A stretch of 28,166 nt of DNA from CAWEHT01 sp963808455 (GCA_963808455.1 CAWEHT010000095.1:1-28166), one strand, 5' to 3'; positions 8,135-18,731 are shown, counted from the first letter of the stretch. Notes: generated from the letters alone by a model not told the origin. Numbers and translations: made by a program.

Positions 8135-8591
8135 ATGGACGTCCTCACACCAGAGACCGTGCGACTTGCCGCGCACGCGGCCAGCAAGGTGGAGGCCATC
8201 AGACAATCCGGGGAGGTGTTGGTCGTGGCGGGGTGTGTTGCGCCGTCTTACGTTCGACGGCATGCTGGCGCGCGAAAAGGCGTTGTCAACCTACCTCGGC
8301 AACGGCATCGCGATCCCGCACGGCGAACTCGAGGACCTGCGTTCGGTTTACCGCACCGGCGTCTCGGTCCTGCAATTGCCGGAAGGTGTGCCGTGGGAGT
8401 CGGGCGAGGTCGCCTATCTGGTGGTGGGGCTGGCTGCCACCCGTACATCGCAGGAGCATCTGGTCGTGCTGTCCAATCTGCTGGAAGTGCTGCAGACGCC
8501 GGAGACCATCACTTGGCTCGTCCAAGCCACCGATCCGATGATCATCGTTGAGCGGCTTACCCGCCAAAGGAGCGAAAGACGATGGAATTAG
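8135..8591 (+). CDS. PTS EIIA, fructose/mannitol type, stand-alone (one frameshift)
   Basis: About 151 residues. This EIIA-2 domain relays phosphate from HPr to a membrane EIIB. The active-site His lies in GNGIAIPHG, preceded by MLAREKALSTYL. The ATG at 8135 follows GGAGGGGG. An extra T at 8253/8254 breaks the frame; removing it gives YVDGMLAREK, the same junction as in the second EIIA (YVDSMMAREK). It overlaps the start of the EIIA-HPr-EI gene by ten bases, so the two are translationally coupled. The close likeness of the two EIIA copies suggests a local duplication. The cognate transporter is most likely FruA downstream. Confidence 0.87.
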
Positions 8592-11051
8592 AGCGCAGCG
8601 ACGTACAACTAGGCGCGAAAGGTGGCCAACAAAGCGGAGGCCATCCGACAGGCCGGCAGCCTGCTGGTCGGCAGCCAGCATATGAAACCCGGCTATGTTG
8701 ACAGCATGATGGCCCGCGAGAAGGTGGCCAACACGTATCTCGGCAACGGCATTGCGATCCCGCACGGGCTGCCCAAGGATCGCGACCTGATCCTGCGCAC
8801 CGGCATCTCGGTATTGCAGGTGCCCGGCGGGCTGCAATGGAACCGCGGCGAAACGGTCTACCTGGTGGTTGCCATTGCTGCCCGCTCGGACGAGCACATC
8901 GGCATCCTGGCGAACCTGACCAGCGTGCTGACCGACGAAGCGGCCGTGCGCAAGCTGGCCACAACCAGTGACGCCAACGATATCATCGCTGCCTTGAGCG
9001 GCACCCGCGAGGCGCGCGCGACGTCCACCGAGATACCCGCCGATTTTTCCACCTATGTTGACCTGACCATCCGCAATCCCACGGGTCTCCATGCCCGGCC
9101 GGCGACCGTCTTTGCCAGCCTGGCCAAGGAGTATGCGTCCGAAGTACGCGTCCGCCACGACGGCAAGGTCGCGAACGGCAAGAGCCTGGCTTCATTGCTG
9201 ACACTGGGCATCGAATGCGGCGGCGTGATCCGGGTCATGGCGCAAGGCCCCGACGCGGCGGCCACCTTGCAGGCCCTCAAGGAGTCGGTGGAGAGCGGGC
9301 TAGGTGAGGAAGAAGAAGCGCCGGCGAAGGCCGAGACCCTGCCGGCCTATGAGTGGGAAGCCGAACCCGGCCAGAGGGTCGTGCCCGGCATCCCGGCCTC
9401 ACCGGGGCTGGCTATCGGCCCGCTGCGTTTCTTCAAGCGTAGCAAGTTCGTGGTTGAGGCGACTGCCAAAGATCTTGACCTCGAAAAGACCCATCTCAAC
9501 GAGGCGATTGCTGGCGCACGGGCGCAGCTGGATGAGCTCTACCAAGAAGTCAAAGAGCGCTCCGGGGCGGGCCAGGCGTCGATCTTCCTGGCTCATGCCG
9601 AATTCCTCGACGATCCGGAGCTGGTGCAGGCGGTTATGGCGCAAATCGAGGCGGGTGCCAGCGCCGGTTGGGCGTGGCAGCAGACGATCGAGCAGCGGGT
9701 CGCTGAGCTGAAGAAGGTGGACGATCCGCTGATCGCCGGGCGGGCGGTTGACCTCAGTGATGTGGGGAGCCGCGTGTTGCGTTTCCTGGCCCACCACATC
9801 GAGGAGGGGCCGATTCAGCCTGTAGGGCCGGTGATCCTGCTCGCCGACGACCTGACGCCCTCCGACACCGCCGGGCTCGATCCGGCCTTCGTTCTGGGCT
9901 TCTGCACTGCTGGCGGGGGCGCCACGTCGCACAGTGCCATCATTGCTCGTGCGCTGGGCATCCCCACAATCGTCGGGGCCGGCCCCGCCTTGCTCAATCA
10001 ACCCGAAGGTGACGAAGCCATCCTGGACGGCAACCGCGGCAATCTCTACGTGGGGCCCAGCCCCACCACTCTGGCTGCAGCCCGTGCAGCGCGACAGTCG
10101 CTGGAGACGCTGCGCCAAGCCGAGAAGTTGCGCTGCTACGAGCCGGCCCTGATGACCGATGGGCACCGCGTGGAGGTGGTGGCGAACATCGGCCGTGTCG
10201 AGGAGGCCGCCCAGGCCGTGAACGCGGGCGGCGAAGGCGTTGGCCTGCTGCGTACCGAGTTCCTCTTCCTCGACCGCACGTCACCGCCCAGCGAGGAGGA
10301 ACAGTTCGAGGCCTACCGGGACATGGCACAGGCGCTGAACGGCCTGCCGCTCATCATCCGCACGCTGGATATCGGCGGCGACAAGGCGGCGCCCTACCTG
10401 GACATGCCGGCGGAGGACAACCCCTTCCTCGGCGTACGGGGCATCCGCCTCTGCCTGGTCAAGCCAGACCTCTTCCGGGCCCAGCTGCGCGCCATTTACC
10501 GCGCCGCGCAATACGGGCCGGTCAGGATCATGTTCCCGATGGTCTCGACCCTGGAGGAGCTGGAGGCGGCCAAGGCCATCGCTGCCGAGGTGCGCTGGGA
10601 AGTGGGCGCGCAGGCCGTCAACATCGGCATCATGATCGAAGTGCCGTCGGCGGTCATGATGGCCGAGGAGCTCGCGCAGGAGGTCGACTTCTTCTCGATC
10701 GGCACCAACGACTTGACCCAATACGTCCTAGCGATGGACCGCGGGCACCCGATCCTGGCCAAGCAGGCCGACGGACTGCATCCGGCCGTGCTGCGGATGG
10801 TGGACCGCACCGTGCAGGCAGCTACCGCCGCCGGCAAGTGGGTCGGGGTGTGCGGTGGCATCGCCGGCGACCCGAAGGGCGCGGCGATCCTGGCCGGCCT
10901 GGGCGTGAGCGAGCTCAGCGTCCCCATCCCCAGCATCGCCGCCATCAAAGCCCAGCTTCGCCGTCTTTCTCTAGCCAGGGCCCAAGCGCTTGCCAGGCAC
11001 GCGCTGGCTTGCCGGACGGCTGCCGAGGTGCGCGGCCTGAAGTTCCAGTAG
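8582..11051 (+). CDS. ptsA: EIIA-HPr-Enzyme I fusion phosphotransferase (one frameshift near start)
   Basis: About 822 residues holding the whole soluble phosphorelay. EIIA-2 covers residues 1-145 (His near 61 in GNGIAIPHG). HPr covers about 155-245 (His near 170 in NPTGLHARPAT; a Ser in GKSLASLL at the HPr Ser46 position). Enzyme I covers the rest (His near 450 in GGGATSHSAIIARALGIP, PEP site LLRTEFLFLDR, RTLDIGGDK, FSIGTNDLTQY, Cys in VGVCGG). Phosphate passes from PEP to EI, HPr and EIIA. ATG 8582 has AAAGGAG at 8566-8572 and overlaps the upstream gene. An extra G at 8621/8622 is corrected to join MELERSDVQLGAK to VANKAEAIRQAG. The domain order matches FruB/MTP-like fusions with EI added at the C-terminus. 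Confidence 0.92.
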
Positions 11052-11090
11052 CCAGACTGCACACGACCAACCATGAGGAGGAGCAATGAG

Positions 11091-12042
11091 ATGAGCCAAG
11101 AGAACAGGGTCGTGACCGTCACTATCAACCCGGCCATCGATCAGACCGTCGCCATCCCGAATTTCGCAGCCGGGACCGTGAACCGGGTCCAGACTTCACA
11201 GTTAAATCCGGGCGGCAAGGGCATCAACGTGGCCTCCTTCCTGGCCGACTTCGGCCAGCCCGCCACGGTCACCGGGTTCCTGGGCGCCGACAACGATGAG
11301 ATCTTCCGGCGCTTGTTTGTGCGAAAGGGGATCGAAGACCGCTGCGTGCGCATCGCGGGCCAGACGCGCACCGGCGTAAAGATCAGCGACGAGGCCTTGC
11401 ACCAGACCACGGACATCAATTTCCCCGGGCAGACGCCCAGCCCGGCCGATATCGAACAACTCTTCGCGGTCCTCCGGGAGCTGGCGCCCACGCATGACTG
11501 GTTCGTGCTTTCGGGCAGTATTCCTGCCGGGGTCTCGGCCGGCATCTATGGGGAAATGGTGCGCACGCTGGCAGGCAAAAAGGTCGTGCTGGATACGAGC
11601 GGCGAAGGATTCCGCCAGGCCATGGACGCCGGGCCCTGGCTCATCAAACCCAATGTGGATGAGTTGGGCGAGTTCGCCGGGCAACGACTGGATTCAACCG
11701 CGGCCATCCTGCAGGTCGCCCAAGCACTCAGGCAGCGCCATCACATCGCAAGCGTGGTCGTGTCCATGGGAAAGGAGGGAGCTATCTTCGTCGAGGGCGA
11801 GGAGATGATCTGGGCGGTGCCACCTTCGGTCGAAGTGAAGAGCACAGTAGGTGCCGGAGACGCGATGGTCGCGGGAATCGTCGCCGGCAGAGATCCGGGG
11901 GCTCTCCGTGACAGAGTGCGCCCGTTTGGCCACGGCCTTCTCGATGACCGCCATCAGCCACATCGGATCGGGCCTGCCCTCGATCAAAGCGGTCCAATCA
12001 GCGAGGGAGCGGGTTACCATCCGCGAGCTTTCAAAGGCCTAA
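11091..12042 (+). CDS. fruK: 1-phosphofructokinase, PfkB family (one frameshift)
   Basis: About 316 residues. It phosphorylates fructose-1-phosphate, the FruA product, to fructose-1,6-bisphosphate. Signatures are VTVTINPAIDQT at the N-terminus, the sugar-binding NPGGKGINVASFLADFG, WLIKPNVDELGE, and the catalytic STVGAGDAMVAGIVAG. ATG 11091 is chosen because AGGAGGAG at 11076-11083 precedes it; the ATG at 11073 overlaps that ribosome site. An extra base at 11888/11889 shifts the last 50 codons. Without it the protein ends GEIRGLSVTECARLATAFSM and so on, as in PfkB kinases, with a stop at 12042. Tagatose-6-phosphate kinase is an alternative given the LacD-type aldolase, but the FruA context favours FruK. 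Confidence 0.88.
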
Positions 12043-12068
12043 TCTAACATTATGGAAGGAGCTGACCT

Positions 12069-13863
12069 ATGGCCAGGATTGTAGCAGTCATGGCCTGCCC
12101 GACGGGGATTGCCCACACCGTGATGGCAGCGGAGGCGCTGGAGAAGACCGCTAAAGTCATGGGGCACACGCTCCGGGCGGAGATGCAGGGCTCGGCAGGG
12201 GCGCAGAATCGCCTCACCGAGAAGGAGATCGCTGAAGCCGACCTAGTCATTATCGCTACTGACATCCATATCAACATGGATCGCTTCACGAACAAGCCCG
12301 TCTACGCGGTGTCGACCGGCGACGCCATCCGCAAGACCCGCGCCGTGATCGAGGAGGCGCTGGCGGAGGCCGAAGAGGTGAAGGCGGCTGCGGCAGCGCC
12401 CGTCACGCCCCCAACAGGCCCCGCGGCGCCGCCCCCTCCCGACGCGTCAAAGTTTCTGGTGGGTGTCACTTCGTGCCCGACCGGCATCGCGCACACGTTC
12501 ATGGCAGCAGAGGGCCTGAAGAAGGCAGCCCAGGCCCTGGGCTACGAGATAAAGGTCGAGACGCAGGGCTCGGTGGGGTCACAGAACACACTGACGTTCG
12601 AGGAAATTGCTCGAGCCGACGCGGCCATCATCGCCGCTGATGCCTTCGTTGACAAGAGCCGCTTTGCCGGCAAGCGGCTCTACGAAACCTCGACCAATGC
12701 CGCCCTGCACGAGGGGCAGGAGGTCATCAAGAAAGCCCTCGCCTTGCCCGAGCCCGGAGGGACCGATCTGCTCGACATGGCCAAGGAGATGAAGAAGGCC
12801 CGCGGGGCCAAGAATCCCGGGCTTTTACAAGCACCTGATGACCGGCGTGTCGTATATGCTGCCCATCGTCGTCGCAGGCGGCATCCTGATCGCCCTGTCG
12901 TTCGCTTTCGGCGGCATCCATCCCGAGGGGTATCCCCAGGGCACGCTCGCCTGGGGCTTGATGCTGATCGGCGGTGGCACGGCCTTTGCGTTGTACGTGC
13001 CCATCTTGTCGGCGTTCATAGCTTATTCGATCGCGGACCGTCCCGGCATCGCGCCGGGCCTGATCGGCGGCATGCTGGCAACGACCGTGGGCGCCGGGTT
13101 CCTGGGTGGCATCATCTCGGGCTTCCTGGCCGGGTACCTGACGCTGGCCCTGAACAACTACATCCAACTGCCTAAGAACCTGCAGGGACTGAAGCCGGTC
13201 CTGATCCTGCCGCTCCTGTCCACGCTGGTCGTCGGCCTGGCTATGGTCTTTCTCATCGGCCCGCCCATGAAAGTAGTGAACACCGGCCTGACGGGCTTTT
13301 TGAGAGGGATGCAGACTGGCAGCGCTATCGTGCTCGGTCTGATTCTGGGCGCGATGATGGCTTTCGACATGGGCGGTCCCGTCAACAAATCGGCTTACAC
13401 CTTCGCCGTCGCGCTCCTAGCCAGCAAAATCTACGCGCCCATGGCAGCAGTCATGGCCGCCGGCATGACTCCGCCCCTGGGCCTGGCGCTGGCGGCGACG
13501 CTCTTCAAGAATCGCTTCACGCCCGAGGAACAGGAAGCGAGTGGCGCGGCGTGGGTGCTGGGCATCTCGTTCATCACCGAAGGGGCGATTCCCTTCGCGG
13601 CCCGTGATCCGTTCCGAGTCATCCCGAGCCTGATGGTCGGGTCGGCAGTCACAGCCGCGCTTTCGATGGCCTTCGGCTGCCAGCTGCTGGTGCCACACGG
13701 CGGCGTCTTTGTGCTCTTCATCCCCAACGCCGTCGTGAACCTGGGCGGGTACCTGATCGCCATCGTCGTCGGGATGGTGGTCACCGCCGGCATGCTATTT
13801 GCGCTCAAAAAGCCCCTGGCCAGGACGGAGCAGGTATTTGCCAGCACAGTGGCCGCCGCCTGA
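12069..13863 (+). CDS. fruA: fructose PTS permease EIIB'-EIIB-EIIC (one frameshift)
   Basis: About 597 residues. It imports fructose and phosphorylates it at C1. Two EIIB-fruc domains come first, with Cys10 (ACPTGIAHT) and Cys136 (SCPTGIAHT), joined by an Ala/Pro linker (about 104-127). Both keep the phospho-acceptor Cys, whereas I recall that the first domain of E. coli FruA lacks it. The EIIC membrane domain begins at MTGVSYMLPIVVAGGILIAL and has many hydrophobic helices plus conserved GGPVNKSAY and ITEGAIPFAARDP loops. One extra G in the GGG at 12819-12821 separates EIIB from EIIC; correction gives PGFYKHLMTGVSYMLP. It sits 26 bases after fruK with a good ribosome site (GGAGC). Confidence 0.92.
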
Positions 13864-13903
13864 GCGACCTGCCGAGAACCTGAACGTAGCCGGCATCAGG
13901 CCC

Positions 13904-13927
13904 CGCTTCGGACATAAGCCCGAAGCG
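13904..13927 (+). terminator. hairpin after fruA
   Basis: CGCTTCGG (13904-13911) pairs with CCGAAGCG (13920-13927), 8 bp with an eight-base loop, 40 bases after the fruA stop. There is no T-run. It could be an mRNA-stabilising or processing hairpin rather than a terminator. Confidence 0.4.
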
Positions 13928-13987
13928 AACCGTCCTGGGAAACAAAGATCGGGCCGCCCGGGCCGGGGAACGTGGAAGGCGGCAGAG

Positions 13988-14019
13988 GTGGGTGAGGTGT
14001 TCGGGCAAGCCTCACCCAT
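13988..14019 (+). terminator. second hairpin, before fbp
   Basis: GGGTGAGG (13990-13997) pairs with CCTCACCC (14010-14017), extendable to 10 bp, loop of 12. It ends 33 bases before the fbp start. It may attenuate read-through or mark an mRNA cleavage site between the PTS genes and the gluconeogenic genes. Confidence 0.4.
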
Positions 14020-14051
14020 CCCAATGTGATCATCTTGCGAGGGCATATTGC

Positions 14052-16019
14052 ATGATGAACCTAGGTGAAGGCCGGCTTCGATATCTTCAGCTGCTCGCCA
14101 GACAATATCCATCCATCCGGGCTGCGTTGACGGCAATTGTGGATCTCAACGCGCAGCTCAATTTACCCAAAGGCACCGAGCATTTCGTGTCCGATGTTCA
14201 CGGCGAGTACGAGGCCTTTCGCCACGTCCTGAAGAACGGGTCCGGGTCGATCAAGCGCAGGATCGATGAGGTCTTCGGCAACAACCTCTCGGCAGACGAG
14301 AAACGGACCCTGGCGACCCTCATCTACTATCCCGAGGCCAAGCTGCCGCTGATCCTGAAATCGGTGGGCTACGAAGCCAAATGGTACCGGACGACCCTTG
14401 TCCAACTGATCAGGCTTGCCCGCGACATCTCCGGCAAGTACCCGCGGGCCAGGGTGCGGTCGTTCCTACCAAACGACCTGGCCGGCATCATCGAGGAGCT
14501 CCTCCACGAGCAGGAGCACATCAGAGACAAGGCCGAGTACTATCAGAGCATCATCGAGACGATCATCTCGACGGACAGCGCCAGAACGGTGATCGTCGCC
14601 CTGGTGGAGCTGATCCAGCGCCTGGCGATCGCCCGGCTGCACGTCCTGGGAGACATCTACGACCGGGGCCCTGCGGCCGACCTGATTCTGGACACGCTGA
14701 TCGATCACCACAGCGTCGATCTGCTCTGGGGCAACCACGATATCTTGTGGATGGGCGCAGCCGCGGGCAGCGACGCCTGTATGGCCAATGTCATCCGCAT
14801 CGCCCTGCGCTACGGCAACGTGAGCACGTTGGAGCATGGCTATGGCATCAGCCTAATACCTCTGGCATCGTTCGCAGTGGACACCTATGGCGACGACCCT
14901 TGCCAGCAGTTTCTGCCACCACCCGAAGACGAAGGCGACGCCGCCGGCGACGAACGCCTGCTGGTGGCGAGGATGCACAAGGCGATCGCCATGCTGCAAC
15001 TCAAGCTGGAGGCGCAGGTCATTCTCAGGCGTCCCCAGTTCCAAATGGACGACCGTTTGCTACTGGACAAGGTGAACCCCACCTCTGCGACGATTTGCCT
15101 GGCTGGCACGGTCTATCCGCTCCTGGATGCCAACTTCCCTACCGTGGACCCGCGACAGCCCTATGAGTTGACCCCACGCGAAAAGGGCTTGATCGAGAGG
15201 CTGAGACTCTCCTTCACGAGCAGTGAACGGCTCCAACGGCACGTGCGATTTCTTTTCTCCAGAGGGAGCATGTATCTCGTCTACAACGGCAATCTCCTGT
15301 ACCACGGCTGTATCCCGCTGAATGAGGACGGCTCTTTCAAAGCCGTTCAAGTGGACGGCCAGGCGGTAACGGGCAGGGCCCTCATGGACCGCCTCGACCG
15401 GCTGGCCCGTCAGGGCTACTTTGCCACCGACAATCCGGCCCGCAAGCAAGAGGGCATGGACATCATGTGGTACTTATGGAGCGGCGCGCAGTCCCCTTTG
15501 TTCGGCACCGAGAAGATGGCGACCTTCGAGCGCTATTTCATTGCCGACAAGGCCACGCACGTCGAAAATAGAAACGCCTACTATTTTTTCCGCGATCAGG
15601 AAGAGACTGCCCGCAAGATCCTGCAGGAATTCGGCGTGGACCCCGATAAGGGTCACATCGTCAACGGCCATGTGCCGGTCAAGGTCAAGCGGGGCGAGAG
15701 CCCGGTCAAAGCCAACGGCAAGCTGCTCGTGATCGACGGTGGATTCGCGAGGGCCTATCAGAAAGAGACCGGGATCGCTGGCTATACTCTGGTGTACAAT
15801 TCATACGGCTTGCTCCTGGCTGCGCATCATCCCTTCGAGTCGGCACAGAAAGCGATCGAAGAGGACCTCAACGTTGACTCGACCACGCAAATTCTGGAAC
15901 ACAACGATGTCAGGATACGAGTCAAAGACACCGACCTTGGCCGGGGCATCCAACGGCAGATCGACGATCTGCAGGGGCTGCTGGCCGCATACCGCGCCGG
16001 GTTGATCCAGGAGAGCTAG
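14052..16019 (+). CDS. fbp: fructose-1,6-bisphosphatase, class III
   Basis: 655 residues, the usual length of the Firmicutes-type class III enzyme, a metallophosphatase unrelated to class I FBPase. The metal-binding motifs appear in order: SDVHGEYEAF (about residue 48), LGDIYDRGPAAD (about 200), LWGNHDILWMG (about 229), then downstream histidines in HIVNGHVPVK. It removes the C1 phosphate of FBP in gluconeogenesis. ATG 14052 is chosen with GAGG at 14039-14042; the longer upstream reading passes through the hairpin region and has no family similarity. It is intact. It stands between fruA and pgi, so FBP made by FruK can be turned to fructose-6-phosphate and on to glucose-6-phosphate for glycogen. 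Confidence 0.93.
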   Translation: MMNLGEGRLRYLQLLARQYPSIRAALTAIVDLNAQLNLPKGTEHFVSDVHGEYEAFRHVLKNGSGSIKRRIDEVFGNNLSADEKRTLATLIYYPEAKLPLILKSVGYEAKWYRTTLVQLIRLARDISGKYPRARVRSFLPNDLAGIIEELLHEQEHIRDKAEYYQSIIETIISTDSARTVIVALVELIQRLAIARLHVLGDIYDRGPAADLILDTLIDHHSVDLLWGNHDILWMGAAAGSDACMANVIRIALRYGNVSTLEHGYGISLIPLASFAVDTYGDDPCQQFLPPPEDEGDAAGDERLLVARMHKAIAMLQLKLEAQVILRRPQFQMDDRLLLDKVNPTSATICLAGTVYPLLDANFPTVDPRQPYELTPREKGLIERLRLSFTSSERLQRHVRFLFSRGSMYLVYNGNLLYHGCIPLNEDGSFKAVQVDGQAVTGRALMDRLDRLARQGYFATDNPARKQEGMDIMWYLWSGAQSPLFGTEKMATFERYFIADKATHVENRNAYYFFRDQEETARKILQEFGVDPDKGHIVNGHVPVKVKRGESPVKANGKLLVIDGGFARAYQKETGIAGYTLVYNSYGLLLAAHHPFESAQKAIEEDLNVDSTTQILEHNDVRIRVKDTDLGRGIQRQIDDLQGLLAAYRAGLIQES

Positions 16020-16033
16020 GACCGGAGGGGACC

Positions 16034-17683
16034 GTGTCTGTTCTGATTGAGTCACCTGCCTGGCAGGCGCTGGTTAAACACCGGCAGCAGATGGCCGACG
16101 TACACATGCGGGACCTGTTTGCGGGCGATCCTCAGCGCTTTGAGCAGTTTTCGCTGCGACTGGGAGACATCCTGTTTGATTACTCGAAGAATCGCATCAC
16201 TGAAAGGACGATGGCGCTGCTGATCGATCTGGCTTGTCAAGCGAACCTCTCCCAGGCTATCAAGGCCATGTTCAACGGGCTGAAGATTAACACTACCGAA
16301 GACCGGGCGGTGCTCCACATCGCCCTGCGCAACCGTTCCAATCGCCCTATTGTAGTGGACGGCAAGGATGTGATGCCCGAGGTCAATCAGGTGCTTGCCA
16401 AGATGCGGGCTTTCAGCGAAACAGTGCGCTCGGGTACGTGGACAGGGTATACTGGCAAGGCCATCACCGATGTGGTCAATATCGGCATCGGCGGCTCGGA
16501 CCTGGGACCCAAGATGGTCGCAGAGGCTTTGAAGCCCTATGGCAAACCGGATCTCCGCGCACATTTCGTTTCAAATGTTGATGGGAGCGACCTGGCCGAG
16601 ACGCTGAAACCCCTTGGCCCCGAAACGACACTGTTCCTGGTGGCCTCGAAGACCTTCACCACCCAGGAGACGATGACCAACGCCCACTCTGCAAGAGCAT
16701 GGTTGCTTGCCTCCGCTAAGGATGAAACGGCGATCGCCAGGCATTTTGTGGCCATGTCCACCAACACGACCGCCGTTGCCAGGTTCGGCATCGATACCAG
16801 GAACATGTTCGAGTTCTGGGACTGGGTTGGCGGGCGCTATTCCTTGTGGTCGGCCATTGGCCTCTCTATCGCGCTTCACCTGGGCATGGACCGTTTTGAG
16901 GAGTTGTTGAGCGGCGCCCACACTGTGGACGAGCACTTCCGCACCGCGCCCTTCGAGCAGAATATCCCGGTCATCATGGGCCTGCTCGGCATCTGGTACA
17001 ACGACTTCTTCGGAGCCCAATCGCATGCGATCCTCCCTTACGACCAGTATCTGATGCACTTCCCTGCCTATTTCCAGCAAGGGGACATGGAAAGCAACGG
17101 GAAGAGCGTCAACCTTCAGGGGGAATGGGTTGACTATTCGACGGGGCCGATTGTCTGGGGGCAACCAGGGACCAACGGCCAGCATGCCTTTTACCAACTC
17201 ATTCATCAAGGCACCAAGCTCATCCCGTGCGATTTTCTGGCGGCAGCTCACAGTCACAACCCCATGGGAGAACATCATCCCATCCTGCTCTCCAATTATC
17301 TGGCCCAGACTGAGGCCCTCATGAAGGGCCGAACGCCAGAGGAAGCTCGTGCCGAACTGATAGCGGCAGGCTATACCGGCGAGCAACTGGAAAAGCTTGT
17401 CCCGGCCAAGACCTTCCCCGGCAACAAACCGACCAATTCCTTCTTCTACCCGAAGCTGACCCCTCGGTTACTGGGCTCACTCATCGCCCTGTATGAACAC
17501 AAGATATTCACGCAGGGCGTCGTCTGGAATATCAACTCCTTCGACCAGATGGGAGTCGAGTTGGGCAAGCAGTTAGCAAAGGCGATCTTGCCGGAACTCA
17601 AAGGAGAACAGCGTATCGGCAAGCATGACTCCTCAACCAGCGGTCTGATTAACTATTACAGGGTGACAAGAGACCTGGCTTGA
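16034..17683 (+). CDS. pgi: glucose-6-phosphate isomerase
   Basis: 549 residues, the full length of the long bacterial form. It interconverts fructose-6-phosphate and glucose-6-phosphate. Clear signatures: VNIGIGGSDLGPKMVAEAL, FVSNVDGSDLAETL, LVASKTFTTQETMTNA, WDWVGGRYSLWSAIGLS, the PGI signature GQPGTNGQHAFYQLIHQG, and the C-terminal NINSFDQMGVELGKQLAK. GTG 16034 is the start, with GGAGGGG at 16024-16030. It is intact and only 14 bases from fbp, so it is surely co-transcribed with it. It links the fructose branch to glucose-1-phosphate and the glg genes. Confidence 0.96.
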   Translation: MSVLIESPAWQALVKHRQQMADVHMRDLFAGDPQRFEQFSLRLGDILFDYSKNRITERTMALLIDLACQANLSQAIKAMFNGLKINTTEDRAVLHIALRNRSNRPIVVDGKDVMPEVNQVLAKMRAFSETVRSGTWTGYTGKAITDVVNIGIGGSDLGPKMVAEALKPYGKPDLRAHFVSNVDGSDLAETLKPLGPETTLFLVASKTFTTQETMTNAHSARAWLLASAKDETAIARHFVAMSTNTTAVARFGIDTRNMFEFWDWVGGRYSLWSAIGLSIALHLGMDRFEELLSGAHTVDEHFRTAPFEQNIPVIMGLLGIWYNDFFGAQSHAILPYDQYLMHFPAYFQQGDMESNGKSVNLQGEWVDYSTGPIVWGQPGTNGQHAFYQLIHQGTKLIPCDFLAAAHSHNPMGEHHPILLSNYLAQTEALMKGRTPEEARAELIAAGYTGEQLEKLVPAKTFPGNKPTNSFFYPKLTPRLLGSLIALYEHKIFTQGVVWNINSFDQMGVELGKQLAKAILPELKGEQRIGKHDSSTSGLINYYRVTRDLA

Positions 17684-17701
17684 TAACGGGAGATCATTGT
17701 C

Positions 17702-18731
17702 ATGGCAAGAGTGAGGATGAGCCGAGGCAAGTTCGACGGGATCAACGCCGTCGCGGACAAGAACGGCGTGATCGCGGCTTTGGCGATCGATCCGCGCGGC
17801 TCGCTCAAGGCAGCGATCACCAACGCTAAGGGCAGCGAGGCCAGTGATGCGGAGGTGATCGAGTTCAAGGCGCTTGTCGCGGGGGTCCTGACGCCGCACT
17901 CCAGCGCGATCCTCCTGGACCCCGTATACGGCCGCGGGCCGAGCACCCACCGGGCGAAAACCTGCGGCCTGCCGCTGACGTATGAGTCGTCCAGTGACGA
18001 GTTAGCGGGCAAAGGGCGCCTGCCTGATCTGTTTTCAGAATGGTCGGTGTTGCGCCTCAAGACCGCAGGAGCGGATGTGATCAAGGTTTGCCTCTACTAC
18101 GATCCGGACGACGCTGTCGAGATCAACACAATCAAGCAGGTTTTCGTCGAGCGGGTCGGGGCGGAGTGCCGGGCAAATGACATCCCCTTCTTTCTCGAGC
18201 CGATCTGCTATAGTGACGAGATCGGTGACGCGCAGAGCCTGCAGTTTGCGCGCGTCAAGCCGCGGCAAGGTCACGAAGTACATACGGGAGTTCTCGCGGC
18301 TACAGTACGGTGTTGATGTACTGATGGTTGAAGTGCCCGTCAACGTGCGCTATGTCGCCGGCTCGACGGCGAATACTGGCGGCCTGGTTGCCTATACGGT
18401 CGAGGAAGCGAAGGAGCATTTCCGCGCGGCGGCCGCGGAGGCGCAGAAACCATTCATATACCTGAGCGTGGGCGTTGCGTACGAGGTCTTCTGCGAGACG
18501 CTGGAGCTGGCTGGTGAGATCGGCACGCCATTCTCAGGAGCGCTGTGTGGCCGCGCTGTGTGGCAGGCTGGCGTCTCCGAGTTCGGAAAAGGCGGTGCCG
18601 GGGCGGCACGCGCGTGGTTGAATCAGGCCGGTGTCGAAGGTATGCGCGTACTGAACGGGGTGATGGCCAAGGGCGCTAAGCCCTGGTGGGATTTCTACGG
18701 CGGGCTCGAAAACATCGAGGTCGTGGGCTAA
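17702..18731 (+). CDS. lacD: LacD-type class I tagatose/fructose-bisphosphate aldolase (one frameshift)
   Basis: About 342 residues. It resembles tagatose-1,6-bisphosphate aldolase of the LacD family, a Schiff-base TIM barrel. Visible motifs: IAALAIDPRGSLK at the N-terminus, ILLDPVYG, ADVIKVCLYYDP (likely Schiff-base Lys region), IPFFLEPICY, VDVLMVEVPVN, FIYLSVGV and FSGALCGRAVWQ. LacD enzymes also cleave fructose-1,6-bisphosphate. No other aldolase lies in the window, so it probably serves as the glycolytic aldolase here. An extra G at 18264/18265 is corrected to read VKPRKVTKYIREFS. It starts at ATG 17702 with GGGAGA upstream, 18 bases after pgi. Confidence 0.88.

Noticed and set aside
16571..17386. 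Minus-strand 271-residue frame inside pgi
   Set aside because: Antisense shadow of an intact, highly conserved gene.
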